From Hyphomicrobiales bacterium (lineage in GTDB: Bacteria > Pseudomonadota > Alphaproteobacteria > Rhizobiales > Rhizobiaceae), in the NCBI GenBank assembly GCA_900467685.1, contig UBQX01000010.1:245655-309654 (forward strand): DNA of 64,000 bases, written 5' to 3'. The position numbers and the translations under genes were made by a program. How positions within the stretch are numbered: the stretch's first letter is position 1; every line of letters starts with the position of its first letter. Positions 36,866-46,847 of the stretch are shown piece by piece. The notes under the pieces are model-generated. The model did not search any database. It saw nothing but the letters and a program-made list of their open reading frames with translations, and was not told the origin of the DNA.

Positions 36866-38004
36866 GTGACATTCTCCTTCAAATGGGCCACGATGCGTTC
36901 ACAGGCGTGACCGTCCCCGTAGGGATTGTGGGCGCGAGCCATTGTCTCGTAATGCTCTTTGTCGTCAAGCAAGGCGACCATTTCCTTCACGATCCTCGCC
37001 TTGTCGGCTCCGACCAGTCGAACTGTTCCTGCGCTGACCGCTTCGGGCCGCTCGGTCACGTCTCGCATGACAAGCACGGGCTTCCCGAGACTGGGTGCCT
37101 CTTCCTGTATCCCGCCGCTGTCCGTCAGGACGATATGACAGTGTTGAAGCAAAAGAGCAAATGGCTCGTATTCCTGCGGCGGGATCAGATGGATATTGTC
37201 CACGCCCGAAAGTGTTGCATGCACATGCGCAGATACATTGGGGTTCAAGTGAACAGGATAAACAAAGCGGATATCAGGATAGCGCCCCGCCAGTTCGGCC
37301 AAGGCAGCCGTGATCTGCGCGAAACCTTCGCCAAAATTCTCCCGGCGGTGGCCAGTGATCAGGACATAGCACTCTGAAGCGAGTTCGAAGGGCAGGAACT
37401 GGCGCAGATGTTCCAGTACCTGTTGCCTCCGTTCCGGCTGGGCTTCGAAACGGCGCAGGATCCACTTCAGCGCGTCGATCACGGTATTGCCGGTCTTGCA
37501 TATCTTTGCGGGCTCGACGGATTCGGCGACAAGGTTCGCCACGCTCTGATCCGTGGGCGCAAAATGCATCGTTGCAAGGCGCCCGACGAACTGCCGGTTC
37601 ATTTCTTCCGGAAATGGCGCGCGCAGATTGTGTGTCCGCAGGCCCGCCTCGACATGGCCCACCGCCACGCCGGAATAGAAACCGGCAAGCGCCGAGGCAA
37701 AGGCCGTCGTCGTATCTCCGTGGACAAGCAGGATGTCGGGCTTCTCCCGCTCCAGCACATCCTTCATCTCGAGAAGCACGCGCGCCGTGATATCGAAAAG
37801 CGTCTGGCCCGGCTTCATCAGATCAAGATCAATGTCCGGGACGATATTGAAGACGTTCAGCACCTGGTCCAGCATATCTCTATGCTGCGCCGTTACGCAG
37901 ATGCGCACATCGAAGATGTCGCGGTGTTCCAGAAGGGCGTGACACAGCGGAGCCATCTTGATGGCCTCCGGTCGCGTCCCAAATGCGAGCATTATCTTTT
38001 TCAT
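36862..38004 (-). CDS. wecB: UDP-N-acetylglucosamine 2-epimerase (WecB-like)
   Basis: A 380-residue non-hydrolysing 2-epimerase. It begins with MLAFGTRPEAIKMAPL, has HVEAGLRTHNLRAPFPEEMNR with the conserved active-site cluster, and LTDSGGIQEEAPSLGKPVL. The product would be UDP-ManNAc for the adjacent dehydrogenase. A WbpI-type role, epimerising UDP-2,3-diacetamido-glucuronate to the manno form, is an alternative because the WbpABDE genes are also present in this cluster. Confidence 0.88.
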   Translation of the reverse strand: MKKIMLAFGTRPEAIKMAPLCHALLEHRDIFDVRICVTAQHRDMLDQVLNVFNIVPDIDLDLMKPGQTLFDITARVLLEMKDVLEREKPDILLVHGDTTTAFASALAGFYSGVAVGHVEAGLRTHNLRAPFPEEMNRQFVGRLATMHFAPTDQSVANLVAESVEPAKICKTGNTVIDALKWILRRFEAQPERRQQVLEHLRQFLPFELASECYVLITGHRRENFGEGFAQITAALAELAGRYPDIRFVYPVHLNPNVSAHVHATLSGVDNIHLIPPQEYEPFALLLQHCHIVLTDSGGIQEEAPSLGKPVLVMRDVTERPEAVSAGTVRLVGADKARIVKEMVALLDDKEHYETMARAHNPYGDGHACERIVAHLKENVT

Positions 38005-38010
38005 ATCAAC

Positions 38011-39156
38011 TTACTTCAGTATGCGAGCCGCGAGTGATCGATAGTCGAGCAGCCGGGACGCAATCGCCAGGGAAGCTTTCGACATGGTCTGTAGTTCGGC
38101 CGGACGATCCGCGATGTCCCGGAAGACCGTTATCAGGTCGTCCGTACTTTTCAACAGCCAGCCATTGCCGTCCATGAAGGGAACGTGACTGGGCACATCG
38201 TCGAGGACGACGGGGCAGCGCGCGCACAGCGACATCTGCATCGTGGCCGATTGCGTTCCGGGCTGCACGTAGACATCTGCTGCGCAGAGAAGGTCGCTGA
38301 GTTCTTCGGACGCCTTCCAGCCGAGGAACCGGATTCGCGGGTCCGAGGCAACCAGCGCTTCCGCTTCCGCCTTGATGCTGTCGTCGAAGGAACCTGCAAG
38401 CACGAACCGAAGGTGCTCGCCCGGCATCCGGCTGAAAGCTCTCAGGCTCTCCAGCAGCTTTTTCCTTGGGCCCATCTTTCCAGACTGGAGCAACATGATC
38501 TGGCCGGTTTCCACGCCGGCGACACTCCGCCCGCGTTCCCGGCGCATCGTGTATTCGCCATCGTCAAATATACGCCCGCCAAGCGGGAAGAATTCCAGTT
38601 CGCTGCGCGGGACGCCGTAGGTCTCGTGGACGAAATCCATGGTCTCGATCGACACGCAAAGGATCTTGTCGAAGCTCTTGCGGCAGCTGCGAATGATCGA
38701 TCCGTAGTAGAGCTTGTGCAGCAGGTATTTGGAAACAAAAGTGCGGGCGCTGTTGTTCTGGTCCTCGTGGCTGTCTGCATACAGGCGGACGGAGGGCTTG
38801 AGACGTTTGTATTTGGCCACGGTCCGAAGTTCGTATCCGCAAAGTCCGTGAAAAAGAATGACCTCCGGATCGATCTCCTTCAGCAGTTCCATCACGCCCG
38901 GATGCAGCCGGAGCTTGCGCATCAACTTCTCGCCGAGGAAGGTTCTGTAAGGCAGGCGGATGACTTTCGCGCCATCCTTTCCCATGTAGGTCGAGGGCTC
39001 CACATAGGTCAGTCGACGATCCGCACCGAAATTTTCCGTCGAGGCGATTACGGTAACGTCGTGCCCGTCGAGCACGTGCTGCCGGACGAGTTCGTTTTCC
39101 TGATAGGCATAGCCGTCGATGTAGAAACACGACAGGCAGACATGGGCGATCTTCAA
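38011..39156 (-). CDS. GT-B fold glycosyltransferase (family 4-like)
   Basis: A 381-residue glycosyltransferase starting [20 protein letters not shown], with a C-terminal donor-binding half ([30 protein letters not shown]). The glycine-rich acceptor loop is altered compared with typical GT4 enzymes, but the fold pattern is clear. It probably adds one sugar of the repeat unit at the inner face of the membrane. It overlaps the acetyltransferase stop by four bases and precedes wecB by six. Confidence 0.75.
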   Translation of the reverse strand: MKIAHVCLSCFYIDGYAYQENELVRQHVLDGHDVTVIASTENFGADRRLTYVEPSTYMGKDGAKVIRLPYRTFLGEKLMRKLRLHPGVMELLKEIDPEVILFHGLCGYELRTVAKYKRLKPSVRLYADSHEDQNNSARTFVSKYLLHKLYYGSIIRSCRKSFDKILCVSIETMDFVHETYGVPRSELEFFPLGGRIFDDGEYTMRRERGRSVAGVETGQIMLLQSGKMGPRKKLLESLRAFSRMPGEHLRFVLAGSFDDSIKAEAEALVASDPRIRFLGWKASEELSDLLCAADVYVQPGTQSATMQMSLCARCPVVLDDVPSHVPFMDGNGWLLKSTDDLITVFRDIADRPAELQTMSKASLAIASRLLDYRSLAARILK

Positions 39157-39767
39157 AGAAGCCCCTCCTGTCGAAGCATTCGCTCGGGATCCGGAAAATG
39201 CGGTGCCAGACGCCTCAGTTCTTCGTCATGCAGGTTCCACCACTCCATCTTGAGCAGCGCTTCGATCACGTGGGGCTGAAAACGCATTCTGATCAGACGA
39301 GCGGGGTTGCCTGCTACAATTGCATAGGGCGGAACGTCCTTGGTCACAACGCTTCCCATGCCGACCACCGCGCCGTGGCCGATGGTGACACCCGCCTTGA
39401 TCAGGCATCTCTCGCCGATCCAGACGTCGTGGCCAATGGTTGTCCGGGTCGTCCAGCGGTAGGGGTGTCTCGAGAACTTCGTCGTCACGCTATCGCGATG
39501 AGCCAGGAAAACCGGGCTGGTAGACACATATTCCATCGGGTGGCGGGCACCACCCGCAACGACGCCGCCTGCAATCGAGCAGAATGCGCCAACGTCGCAG
39601 TCAATGAAGGTGCAGTCATACCCGCAGAAGGAATGCCTGTCGAAATTGGACCTGACAATCGTGCTTCCGGACTCGATCTTCGATGTCCGATGGATGACGC
39701 TGCCGGCAATCGCACTGCCGCGAGCCTTTTTCAGCAGGCGTGAGAATATGTAGCCGAACGAACTCAT
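39153..39767 (-). CDS. Hexapeptide-repeat acetyltransferase (CatB/xenobiotic type)
   Basis: A 204-residue left-handed beta-helix acyltransferase. [26 protein letters not shown] and [32 protein letters not shown] are typical of the CatB-like class, with a [11 protein letters not shown] end. It probably O-acetylates a sugar in the repeat unit. The start at [11 protein letters not shown] is chosen because an upstream extension would overlap the flippase gene by more than 350 bases. Confidence 0.85.
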   Translation of the reverse strand: MSSFGYIFSRLLKKARGSAIAGSVIHRTSKIESGSTIVRSNFDRHSFCGYDCTFIDCDVGAFCSIAGGVVAGGARHPMEYVSTSPVFLAHRDSVTTKFSRHPYRWTTRTTIGHDVWIGERCLIKAGVTIGHGAVVGMGSVVTKDVPPYAIVAGNPARLIRMRFQPHVIEALLKMEWWNLHDEELRRLAPHFPDPERMLRQEGLL

Positions 39768-39775
39768 GCCAAAAT

Positions 39776-41083
39776 CTACCGATCTCCATTTTCGCCGGAA
39801 ACCGGCTGCGCAAGTCCAGCAAGCTGATTGTCGTCTCGCGCGTTGGTTTGTCCGCATGCGTGCCAGGTCAACAAGGCGTGCACAAATAGACTGAAGGACC
39901 AGACTGCCGCAAGCAAAACAAGGAACTGTCCAAATCGAAGCGACAGATAATATGTCGCTAACGCCACAGCAAGCACTGCCGCCAATCGACCTGCGTCCCA
40001 GAGCAACTGCAGATTGGCTCTGCCGATATAGCTCAGTGTCATCGAAACGGGAGTCGTTGCGAAGTCCGTCAGGAGCATCAGGGACAGAAGTGACGAGACA
40101 ATGCCGATATTCGCCCATCGCGGTCCGAATATCCACGTCCCCCAGAAGTTCATGACCAGCACGAGCGCTCCGACAACGAAGACCCCCATCGCAAGCAGCC
40201 GAAGCAGCATCGTCATGTACTCACGCGCCAACGCGCCCGCCGGCTTGTCCAGATAAGATCTGAATTCCGACGCGTAGACCTGTGCAACGGCCTGTCCCAG
40301 CATGCCGAGTGGCGCGCCGCAGGCTCTCATGATCAGCGCGTAGAGACCGGCTTCATAAAGGCCATAGATGTAGCCAAGCGCCAGCACCGGAACCTGTTGC
40401 GCGGCAAGATTGAAGAGGGCAGCGGGCCCCAGTTTCAACGGAAATCGCCGATATTCGCGGAAAGTCTCCTTGAGATGGACACCCCGGTGTATGAGGACCA
40501 TGGCACCGCGGGCGCTCAGGCGCCGCATTCCGCTGATGCCTCCCACGAGATAGCCCAGAGCCTGAGCCCAGATCATGCCGGCCGAACCGAGGTGGATCAT
40601 GCCAAAACCGACCTGCGCCACACCGGCAACACCGCCTTGCAGGATCTTGTTCTTGCCCACGCTGCGGATCGCGCGCTGGCGCAGGAGGAGGGCGTTGATC
40701 AACTGCGAAAAGGCGAGACTGATCGCAATGGCCGGAACCGCAAGCAACGGCAAGTCTTTCCACGAGGCGCCGGACGGCAGCATCTTTTCCGGCAGAAGAT
40801 TGATGGCGACAAGCACGACCAGCGAACTGAGAGAGACAAGGATACTGCCGAGGAAGGCGATGCGGATGGCATCGGCCGGCCCGCGCGCGATCGGAATGGC
40901 ATGTTCCAGCCGACCCGTTCCCACCGAGCCAACCAGCGCGCCGAGTCCGAGGACAACAGCGAATGCACCCACTTCCTGCGGCTCGTAGAGGCGCGTGATC
41001 AGCGGCGATATCAGCAGAAGAAATCCTTGTGCCAGCCCTGAACTCAAAGTCAGGAACATGTAGCTGGAGATCTTGGATTTCAT
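39776..41083 (-). CDS. Oligosaccharide flippase (Wzx-like), copy 1
   Basis: A 435-residue membrane protein with about 12-14 hydrophobic helices of the MATE/MOP flippase fold ([21 protein letters not shown] at the N-terminus). It should move undecaprenyl-linked repeat units to the periplasmic face. It lies near the only Wzy-like polymerase. A second flippase gene at 49114-50394 is present in the same cluster. Confidence 0.85.
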   Translation of the reverse strand: MKSKISSYMFLTLSSGLAQGFLLLISPLITRLYEPQEVGAFAVVLGLGALVGSVGTGRLEHAIPIARGPADAIRIAFLGSILVSLSSLVVLVAINLLPEKMLPSGASWKDLPLLAVPAIAISLAFSQLINALLLRQRAIRSVGKNKILQGGVAGVAQVGFGMIHLGSAGMIWAQALGYLVGGISGMRRLSARGAMVLIHRGVHLKETFREYRRFPLKLGPAALFNLAAQQVPVLALGYIYGLYEAGLYALIMRACGAPLGMLGQAVAQVYASEFRSYLDKPAGALAREYMTMLLRLLAMGVFVVGALVLVMNFWGTWIFGPRWANIGIVSSLLSLMLLTDFATTPVSMTLSYIGRANLQLLWDAGRLAAVLAVALATYYLSLRFGQFLVLLAAVWSFSLFVHALLTWHACGQTNARDDNQLAGLAQPVSGENGDR

Positions 41084-41254
41084 GTTTCCGCCACCCGTCT
41101 TGAGCTCTTGTTCATGGCTCTCTTGTTCACGGCTCTTTCGAGCATCTTGGACGAAATCATGTCGTCTTCCTTGCCCTGCTTGCTTGCAAGTTGGGCGCTT
41201 TCGGTCTGCAGGCTAGGGAACGGCCGCTGACCGAAACCGCTTTCGTCAGGCCTT

Positions 41255-42601
41255 TCAGGCGGGCGCTGGCCCGCTCGTCTCTGCACCCGCCGGGCGGCTC
41301 AGCATCTGACCGCGATAGAGCCAGAGGAGCACTACCGACATTCCCAGCCCGTGACTGAGAAGGCTGGTGAAAAGGTCGCTGTCTGCCAGTGCAGTCCGCA
41401 ACGGACCGATTGTCAGCGCCGCGACGAACCAGAGCGGGACGCCCGACTTCACGATCATGTTCAGCACGCTGAGAACGAGACCGAGGATGACGGCATAAAG
41501 GGCGACGCCCCACATGCCGGCCTGGGCGTAACCGGCCGGGACGAGTCCGGTATTGGCCGCGCTGTCGGAGCCGGGCACGAAATAATCGCCCATCAGCCTT
41601 GGCAGGTTCACCCGGACATATTCGCCGCTGGAGAAACTCGCCAGAAGCCTGTCCGCCCAATAGACGTGCGGATGGAAGGTGAAATAGTCAAACCACTGGA
41701 ACGTCAGCCCCGACGGCACGAAGAATGCGCGTCGGATGGCAATCTCGGCGATGCTCTCTATGCCCCTGACCTCGAACAGGAAGAGTGCGGCGACGATACC
41801 GAGACCGGCGGCGTAAGGCATTGGCGCTAACTGGTCGATCCGGTCGAGATAGAGCCATATGGCGATGGCGAGGAAGGGCAGGAAAAGCACGATCCGGTGG
41901 CTTGTGAGACCGAAAAATACCATCTGCGCTGCAAGAACAAGCACCAGCCCGATCCAGTTCCTCCGGTGCAGGCAGACCAGAACGAGAAAGATCGTGAAGA
42001 CCTTGTAGACCCAGAGATTGAGGTAGGACAACGCGCCACGGTCAAGCAGTTCCGCAACCTTGTCGCGGTAGTCGTAGACATGCCTGACATCGATGTTGAA
42101 GTAGTGGTAGGCGCCGGACAGATAGGCCCAGATCAGCAGGTAGAGCACGGCCAAAACAGAACCCACGACCGCCAGCCGCGGGCCGCCGGGAACCGGAATG
42201 CGGGAGATGATGTCCGGAAGAGGGATGCGCGAGGCGAGATCGGCCACGAAAAGCGCTGCTATCGTGTAGAGCACGGGCTCGATCGGCCGTCCGGCATTCA
42301 GGCCGTACTCGCTGGTCAGCGGGCCAACCAGAAAGAACGCGGCCATGAACAGGAACACATTCGCAATATCCTTCGGCCGGCAGTTGATGACGCTTGTGAA
42401 GATCAGGAAGATCAGTAGCGAGAAGAGATACCTGCCGATGCTGACATTGTACCAGAAGTTGATCGGCGTATCGAATTTGAAGATGACGTAAAGAAATTTT
42501 TCGTAAGAGATGTCGAGGGCCAGCCTGAAAAACAGGAAGCCGCAAAGAAGAACGATATCCTCTTTCTGAAAAGACTGGATGAAGTTTTGTTTTATACGCA
42601 A
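41255..42601 (-). CDS. Wzy-like polysaccharide polymerase
   Basis: A 448-residue protein with about 11-12 hydrophobic helices and a large periplasmic loop (around GLTFQWFDYFTFHPHVYWAD and MGDYFVPGSDSAANTG). This layout fits Wzy polymerases, which link flipped repeat units. Wzy proteins share little sequence, so the call rests on topology, length and context next to a flippase. A 171-base gap separates it from the flippase downstream; a short ORF there shows no motif. Confidence 0.72.
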   Translation of the reverse strand: MRIKQNFIQSFQKEDIVLLCGFLFFRLALDISYEKFLYVIFKFDTPINFWYNVSIGRYLFSLLIFLIFTSVINCRPKDIANVFLFMAAFFLVGPLTSEYGLNAGRPIEPVLYTIAALFVADLASRIPLPDIISRIPVPGGPRLAVVGSVLAVLYLLIWAYLSGAYHYFNIDVRHVYDYRDKVAELLDRGALSYLNLWVYKVFTIFLVLVCLHRRNWIGLVLVLAAQMVFFGLTSHRIVLFLPFLAIAIWLYLDRIDQLAPMPYAAGLGIVAALFLFEVRGIESIAEIAIRRAFFVPSGLTFQWFDYFTFHPHVYWADRLLASFSSGEYVRVNLPRLMGDYFVPGSDSAANTGLVPAGYAQAGMWGVALYAVILGLVLSVLNMIVKSGVPLWFVAALTIGPLRTALADSDLFTSLLSHGLGMSVVLLWLYRGQMLSRPAGAETSGPAPA

Positions 42602-42706
42602 AGGTTGCCCCCGAAAGCTTGTATCTGTCCGATCGTTATCCAGTCGTGTTCGATTGGACCGTGTTTTGAAAGTCTCGAAAACTTCGCTTTCCCGATCGTA
42701 GCCGGA

Positions 42707-43612
42707 TCAGAAATAGACTTTCTTGTCCAGCGCATCCTTCATCTGCCTTTGCGTCTCCCGCAGCGTCCTGAGTTCCGGAATGGATTCCTGAACCGCATCT
42801 ATGGCCGCAAATTGGTCCGAGCGCTTTTCGACGATGGCTCGCCCGAATTCGACGCTCAGCTTCACGTCAAGCCGTGCGATGTCAAAGTCCTCGGGCAGCA
42901 AAACTCGAGCCCGATACGCGTTGCCAATCGAGGGCATGAACAGGCAGTCGAATTCCAGCTTCCCCTTCAGGACCGAGTCCTTGTCCGAAAACTCCAGGGC
43001 GCAGGGCAGGAACCTCAGAGAAAGCCCTTCCGGCAGTTGGAGATTGTACTTCACGACGGCATAGTTTCGACCGTCAACGGTTTCCTTTTCAAGCCCCATG
43101 ATCCTGGGTGCGAAGGCATCAAAGATTTTCAGCCCATCTTTGCGCTTCTGTTGTGCCGCAATGAAGGCATCCCGACTTGCCTGGACCGCTTTCGGGTCCA
43201 TGGCATCCAGCCTGGCCTGCATCTGCTTCATGATATCGCGGTCGTGGTCGGCCGCCCGCAGAATTTCGCCCATCACAAACGTCCTGACCGTGGGGCGTGC
43301 GCCATAAGCGGGCGGAGCCTGCTCCCCGTCGCGTCTGATCGTTGCCCAGGCCAGGACCGACCTTTGCGGCTCGGTGAGCAAGGCGGCCGCCGCAGTGCGG
43401 GAGGCGTAGAAGCTCTGGCTGCGAAGACCTTGCGTGAGGTCGAGGCGAGCTTGCACGCCATTTCCGGGAATAAATCCGGACAGCAGGCACAGAACCAGAA
43501 TGAGCGCGAAAGCCGTGAACTTCCATCTCAGATTGGCCCGATTGTAAGCCGTGTCCATCTGTCTCGCCCTTTCGTTCCCGCTCTCGGTCGTATGTTCGGC
43601 CCTATTGATCAT
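42707..43612 (-). CDS. Unknown protein with one N-terminal membrane anchor
   Basis: A 301-residue protein I do not recognise. A single hydrophobic segment (FTAFALILVLCLLSGFIPG) near residue 40 would anchor it with the bulk in the periplasm. The rest is mixed alpha/beta with two long helices rich in Ala, Gln and charged residues (ILRAADHDRDIMKQMQARLD, and near the C-terminus). The start at 43612 overlaps the asnB stop (ATGA); MDTAYNRAN 18 residues on is an alternative. It lies between asparagine synthase and the polymerase and may help polymer assembly or modification. Confidence 0.6.
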   Translation of the reverse strand: MINRAEHTTESGNERARQMDTAYNRANLRWKFTAFALILVLCLLSGFIPGNGVQARLDLTQGLRSQSFYASRTAAAALLTEPQRSVLAWATIRRDGEQAPPAYGARPTVRTFVMGEILRAADHDRDIMKQMQARLDAMDPKAVQASRDAFIAAQQKRKDGLKIFDAFAPRIMGLEKETVDGRNYAVVKYNLQLPEGLSLRFLPCALEFSDKDSVLKGKLEFDCLFMPSIGNAYRARVLLPEDFDIARLDVKLSVEFGRAIVEKRSDQFAAIDAVQESIPELRTLRETQRQMKDALDKKVYF

Positions 43613-45447
43613 GCCGTTCCCGATATTGCAAATGACTCAGCCCATTTGGCGAGGGAGAAAAGTCGCCACCGCAGCCCCTGGTTCAAGCCTGCGAGCGACT
43701 GGGGCTCCAAAGCCCCCTTGCCGCAAATGGAGCGCACAATGGCAGAGCCGGCAATGGCCGTATCGATTGCCGCCGCATGCTGCCGCATCCATTTGCTTTC
43801 CGGAGATTCGAAGCCGAACTTGTGTTTGCGCCAGACGATGTCGGCCGGCATTCTTTTCTCCATTGCCTTGCGGAGAAGATGCTTGCCCCAGCCGTCCTTC
43901 AGCTTCCATTCCGTCGCCACCGAGGTCGACAGTTCGACCAGCCTGTAGTCGAGGAAGGGAAGGCGCGTCTCGACAGCATGCGCCATGGAATTCTTGTCCT
44001 CGTAGCGCAGCAGCACCGGCAGGTTGGTCCGCTCGATTTCGCGCTTCTGGAGAGCATAGAGGCCTTTGCCCTGCGACTCGCCCGAAGCGTTCGTGCAAGA
44101 GGCCATCGCCTCCTTCAGGAAGAGCCCGCGAGGATGTCCGAGGCCGGAGGTCCGCAAGCCGGGAATGTTGAAATACGCGAGGTTCCACAGAAGAGACTTG
44201 AGCGCGCCCTGGCGCCCGTTCTTCATGAGGCCTGCGACGTTCGAAATCGCCCGTCCGGGGCGCCCCGAAAGTAGCGCTTCCACAAGGTCGTCTGCGAAAT
44301 AACGCTCGTAGCCCAGAAGCGTCTCGTCGCCCCCCTGGCCGTCCAGAAGAACGGGAATCCCAGCCTGCCGCGTCCGCTCCATGACAAAATACTGCATGAA
44401 GATCGAGGTTCCCGCGAAGGGCTCCTCCTGTGTCCGAACCACGGCGTCGATAGCGTCCCTGAAAGCGTTGCCATCAGGCTTGACGGTCAGCCATTCCAGC
44501 CCCGACTGTTCGACGATCTGCCGCGCAAAGGCGGATTCGTCGGTGGCCGGATCTTCGCTGATGGCCGTGATGGCAGAGAAGGCCTGCCCGCTGTCCGCGC
44601 GATAGATGTCGGAGGCAAGGGTTGCGATGCTGGAACTGTCCATGCCGCCGCTAAGGCAGGTTCCCACCTTGACGTCGGAGCGCAACCGCAAACGGACGGC
44701 ATCCTGAAACAGCTGGTCAAATTCCTCCAGCGCGGCCCTGGCATCGAGGCGGGCGATGTCTTCGCGCTTTTCCAGATTGTAGTAGCGTTCGATGCGGTGG
44801 GCGTGATTGTTCAGGTCGAAGACGAGATTATGTCCGCCGGGCAGTTTGCGAACTCCCGCGAAGAACGAGTTTTCGATGTCTTCGGCCACGCGAAGAACGA
44901 GGAAGTTCATCACGACGCGAAGATCGGCCTTGCGATTTTCAATGAGCGGCAGCAGCTGCCGGATCTCGGAGCCGAACCCGAACCCCGTCGGGGTTTCCGC
45001 AAAATAGAAGGGCTTTACCCCGAAGCGGTCGCGTGAGCAGAAGACGATCTGCTGCCTCGGATCGAAAATGGCAAACGCCCACATGCCATTAAACCGGCGA
45101 ACGCAGTCGGTGCCCCACTGCTCGTAGGCCTTGAGAAGAACTTCGGTGTCTGACCCGGAAATGAATTGATGCCCGAGGCTTTTCAGCTCCTCCTTCAGTT
45201 CCAGATAATTGTAGATTTCACCGTTATATGTGACGACGCACCCCGTCTGCTGGTCCGTCATGGGTTGTTTGCCCATCTCCGACAGGTCGATGATCGCCAG
45301 TCGGCGATGGCCGAAGGCAACAGGGCCGTGACACCAGATGCCCTGGCCGTCCGGGCCGCGATGGGCGACCGCATCGGTCATCTGCTGGATAACCTGAGGG
45401 GAAGCTTCCGCTCCCGCCCTCGCGATAAAACCTGCAATTCCACACAT
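43609..45447 (-). CDS. asnB: Asparagine synthase (glutamine-hydrolysing)
   Basis: A 612-residue AsnB-family enzyme. The N-terminal glutaminase begins MCGIAGFIARAG with the nucleophile Cys2, and the synthetase half has the PP-loop CLSGGMDSSSIATLA. In surface-glycan loci AsnB homologues are thought to amidate the carboxyl group of uronic acids using glutamine and ATP, and such a role is more likely here than amino-acid supply. It overlaps the unknown membrane-anchored gene and follows a HisF-like gene by one base. Confidence 0.88.
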   Translation of the reverse strand: MCGIAGFIARAGAEASPQVIQQMTDAVAHRGPDGQGIWCHGPVAFGHRRLAIIDLSEMGKQPMTDQQTGCVVTYNGEIYNYLELKEELKSLGHQFISGSDTEVLLKAYEQWGTDCVRRFNGMWAFAIFDPRQQIVFCSRDRFGVKPFYFAETPTGFGFGSEIRQLLPLIENRKADLRVVMNFLVLRVAEDIENSFFAGVRKLPGGHNLVFDLNNHAHRIERYYNLEKREDIARLDARAALEEFDQLFQDAVRLRLRSDVKVGTCLSGGMDSSSIATLASDIYRADSGQAFSAITAISEDPATDESAFARQIVEQSGLEWLTVKPDGNAFRDAIDAVVRTQEEPFAGTSIFMQYFVMERTRQAGIPVLLDGQGGDETLLGYERYFADDLVEALLSGRPGRAISNVAGLMKNGRQGALKSLLWNLAYFNIPGLRTSGLGHPRGLFLKEAMASCTNASGESQGKGLYALQKREIERTNLPVLLRYEDKNSMAHAVETRLPFLDYRLVELSTSVATEWKLKDGWGKHLLRKAMEKRMPADIVWRKHKFGFESPESKWMRQHAAAIDTAIAGSAIVRSICGKGALEPQSLAGLNQGLRWRLFSLAKWAESFAISGTA

Positions 45448-45448
45448 G

Positions 45449-46210
45449 TTACGGCAACCTGCTGCTCAAGACGTCCCGGTCGGGATAGTTGATCAATACG
45501 GCCCGATGCGGACCGACAAATACAAAAAAGCTTCCCGCTGCAACGGCCGATGCGCGGCCCAGTTTGATGGCGTCGGCAAAGTGGTCGATACTGCCAGCCC
45601 CGCCGCACGCAATTACGGGAACTGACACCGTGTCCGCGACTTGGCGAAGGATGTCCAGATCGTAGCCGCTCATTGTCCCATCTCGATCGACACTGTTCAC
45701 GAGGATTTCGCCGGCGCCGGCTTTTTCGGCTGCGACCAGGTGATCGCGCAGGCTGACAGCTTCCCGCTTCTTCCCGGAGTGGGAGACGAGCTCAATCCGG
45801 CCCATCCAGTTCTTCCTGACGTCCACGCTGCAGACGACACTCTGGGAGCCGAATATGGCTGCAGCTTCTGAGATCAGGCCGAGATTGCCGTAGGCCGCGC
45901 TGTTGATGATGACTTTTTCAAAGCCGAGCGCGAAGACCTTACGGATTTGTTCGATATTCCGGAGGCCACCGCCATAAGCCATCGGCATGAAGGCTTCGCT
46001 GGCAATGTCAGACAGGAGATCGAACGGAGGGTCGCGTGAATCTGCGCTTGCCGAAATGTCGAGAAGAACGAGCTCATCGACTTCCTTTTCGTTGAAGATC
46101 CGGACCGCATTGATCGGATCTCCGACATATTTCGGATCGCGGAACTTGATCGTCTTGACGAGGCCTTGACCCCGCAGCAGCAGGACCGGGATGACACGGG
46201 TGCTATTCAT
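45449..46210 (-). CDS. HisF-like subunit of the first amidotransferase trio
   Basis: A 253-residue HisF-like barrel. The N-terminus reads TRVIPVLLLRGQGLVKTIKF, with Leu where HisF has Asp11, as in the other copy. VDVRKNWMGRIELVS retains the second acidic residue. It overlaps the HisH-like stop by eight bases. It is related to but clearly different from the copy at 33102, so this is not a recent duplication. The likely role is ammonia delivery to the WbpG-like partner. Confidence 0.87.
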   Translation of the reverse strand: MNSTRVIPVLLLRGQGLVKTIKFRDPKYVGDPINAVRIFNEKEVDELVLLDISASADSRDPPFDLLSDIASEAFMPMAYGGGLRNIEQIRKVFALGFEKVIINSAAYGNLGLISEAAAIFGSQSVVCSVDVRKNWMGRIELVSHSGKKREAVSLRDHLVAAEKAGAGEILVNSVDRDGTMSGYDLDILRQVADTVSVPVIACGGAGSIDHFADAIKLGRASAVAAGSFFVFVGPHRAVLINYPDRDVLSSRLP

Positions 46211-46820
46211 GTCCGGGCAGCTCCGCGAATGCGCGCATCAGGGCCAGGCCGTGGCGCAGGGATTTTTCCGGATGGAACTGGGCTCCGAATATGTTGCCGC
46301 TCCAGACAACGCTGGTGAAATCGATCCCGTAGCGGCTGGTGGCTGCGAGGTCCCCGTCATTTGCACAGTGCATGTAGTAGCTGTGAACGAAATAGTAGCG
46401 TGCCTGGTTTTCAGCCTGCGCGAAGAGCGGGCAAGCGCGCTTGATGTCCAGCTGGCTCCATCCCATGTGCGGAATGCGCAAGCCTTCCATGTCGGGGAAA
46501 CGGCGGCATTCCATGTCGATCCAGCCGAGACCTGCGCGATCTCCCTCCGCGCTGCCCTTGCCAAGCATCTGGCCACCAAGGCAAATTCCAAGCACAGGCT
46601 TCTTCTGTTCGAGAGCAAAATGGTCGAGAGTGGCGCGCAAGCCCGACGCGTCGAGCATCTTCATGCCGTGATCGAAATGACCGACGCCGGGCAGGACAAG
46701 CTTGTCGGCCTGCGCGATCACCGCGGGGTCACGCGATATCGCGGCTTCCGCACCTGCCTTGCGCAGCATGTTGCAGACCGAAGAAAGATTTCCCACGTCG
46801 TAGTCTACGATAACGATCAT
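46203..46820 (-). CDS. HisH-like glutaminase of the first amidotransferase trio
   Basis: A 205-residue class I glutaminase. The nucleophile lies in VLGICLGGQMLGKGSAEG and the His-Glu pair in GAQFHPEKSLRHG. The start at MIVIVDYDVGN aligns with HisH proteins; an upstream extension of eight residues is unlikely. It sits between the WbpG-like and HisF-like genes in the same order as in the other trio. Confidence 0.9.
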   Translation of the reverse strand: MIVIVDYDVGNLSSVCNMLRKAGAEAAISRDPAVIAQADKLVLPGVGHFDHGMKMLDASGLRATLDHFALEQKKPVLGICLGGQMLGKGSAEGDRAGLGWIDMECRRFPDMEGLRIPHMGWSQLDIKRACPLFAQAENQARYYFVHSYYMHCANDGDLAATSRYGIDFTSVVWSGNIFGAQFHPEKSLRHGLALMRAFAELPGHE

Positions 46821-46847
46821 ATGATGCCTCCTGCACCGCTTCACGGC

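Noticed and set aside
41080-41286. A 68-codon ORF in the gap between flippase and polymerase
   Set aside because: Low-complexity, no motif, overlaps the start of one gene and the end of the other, and lacks a ribosome site.
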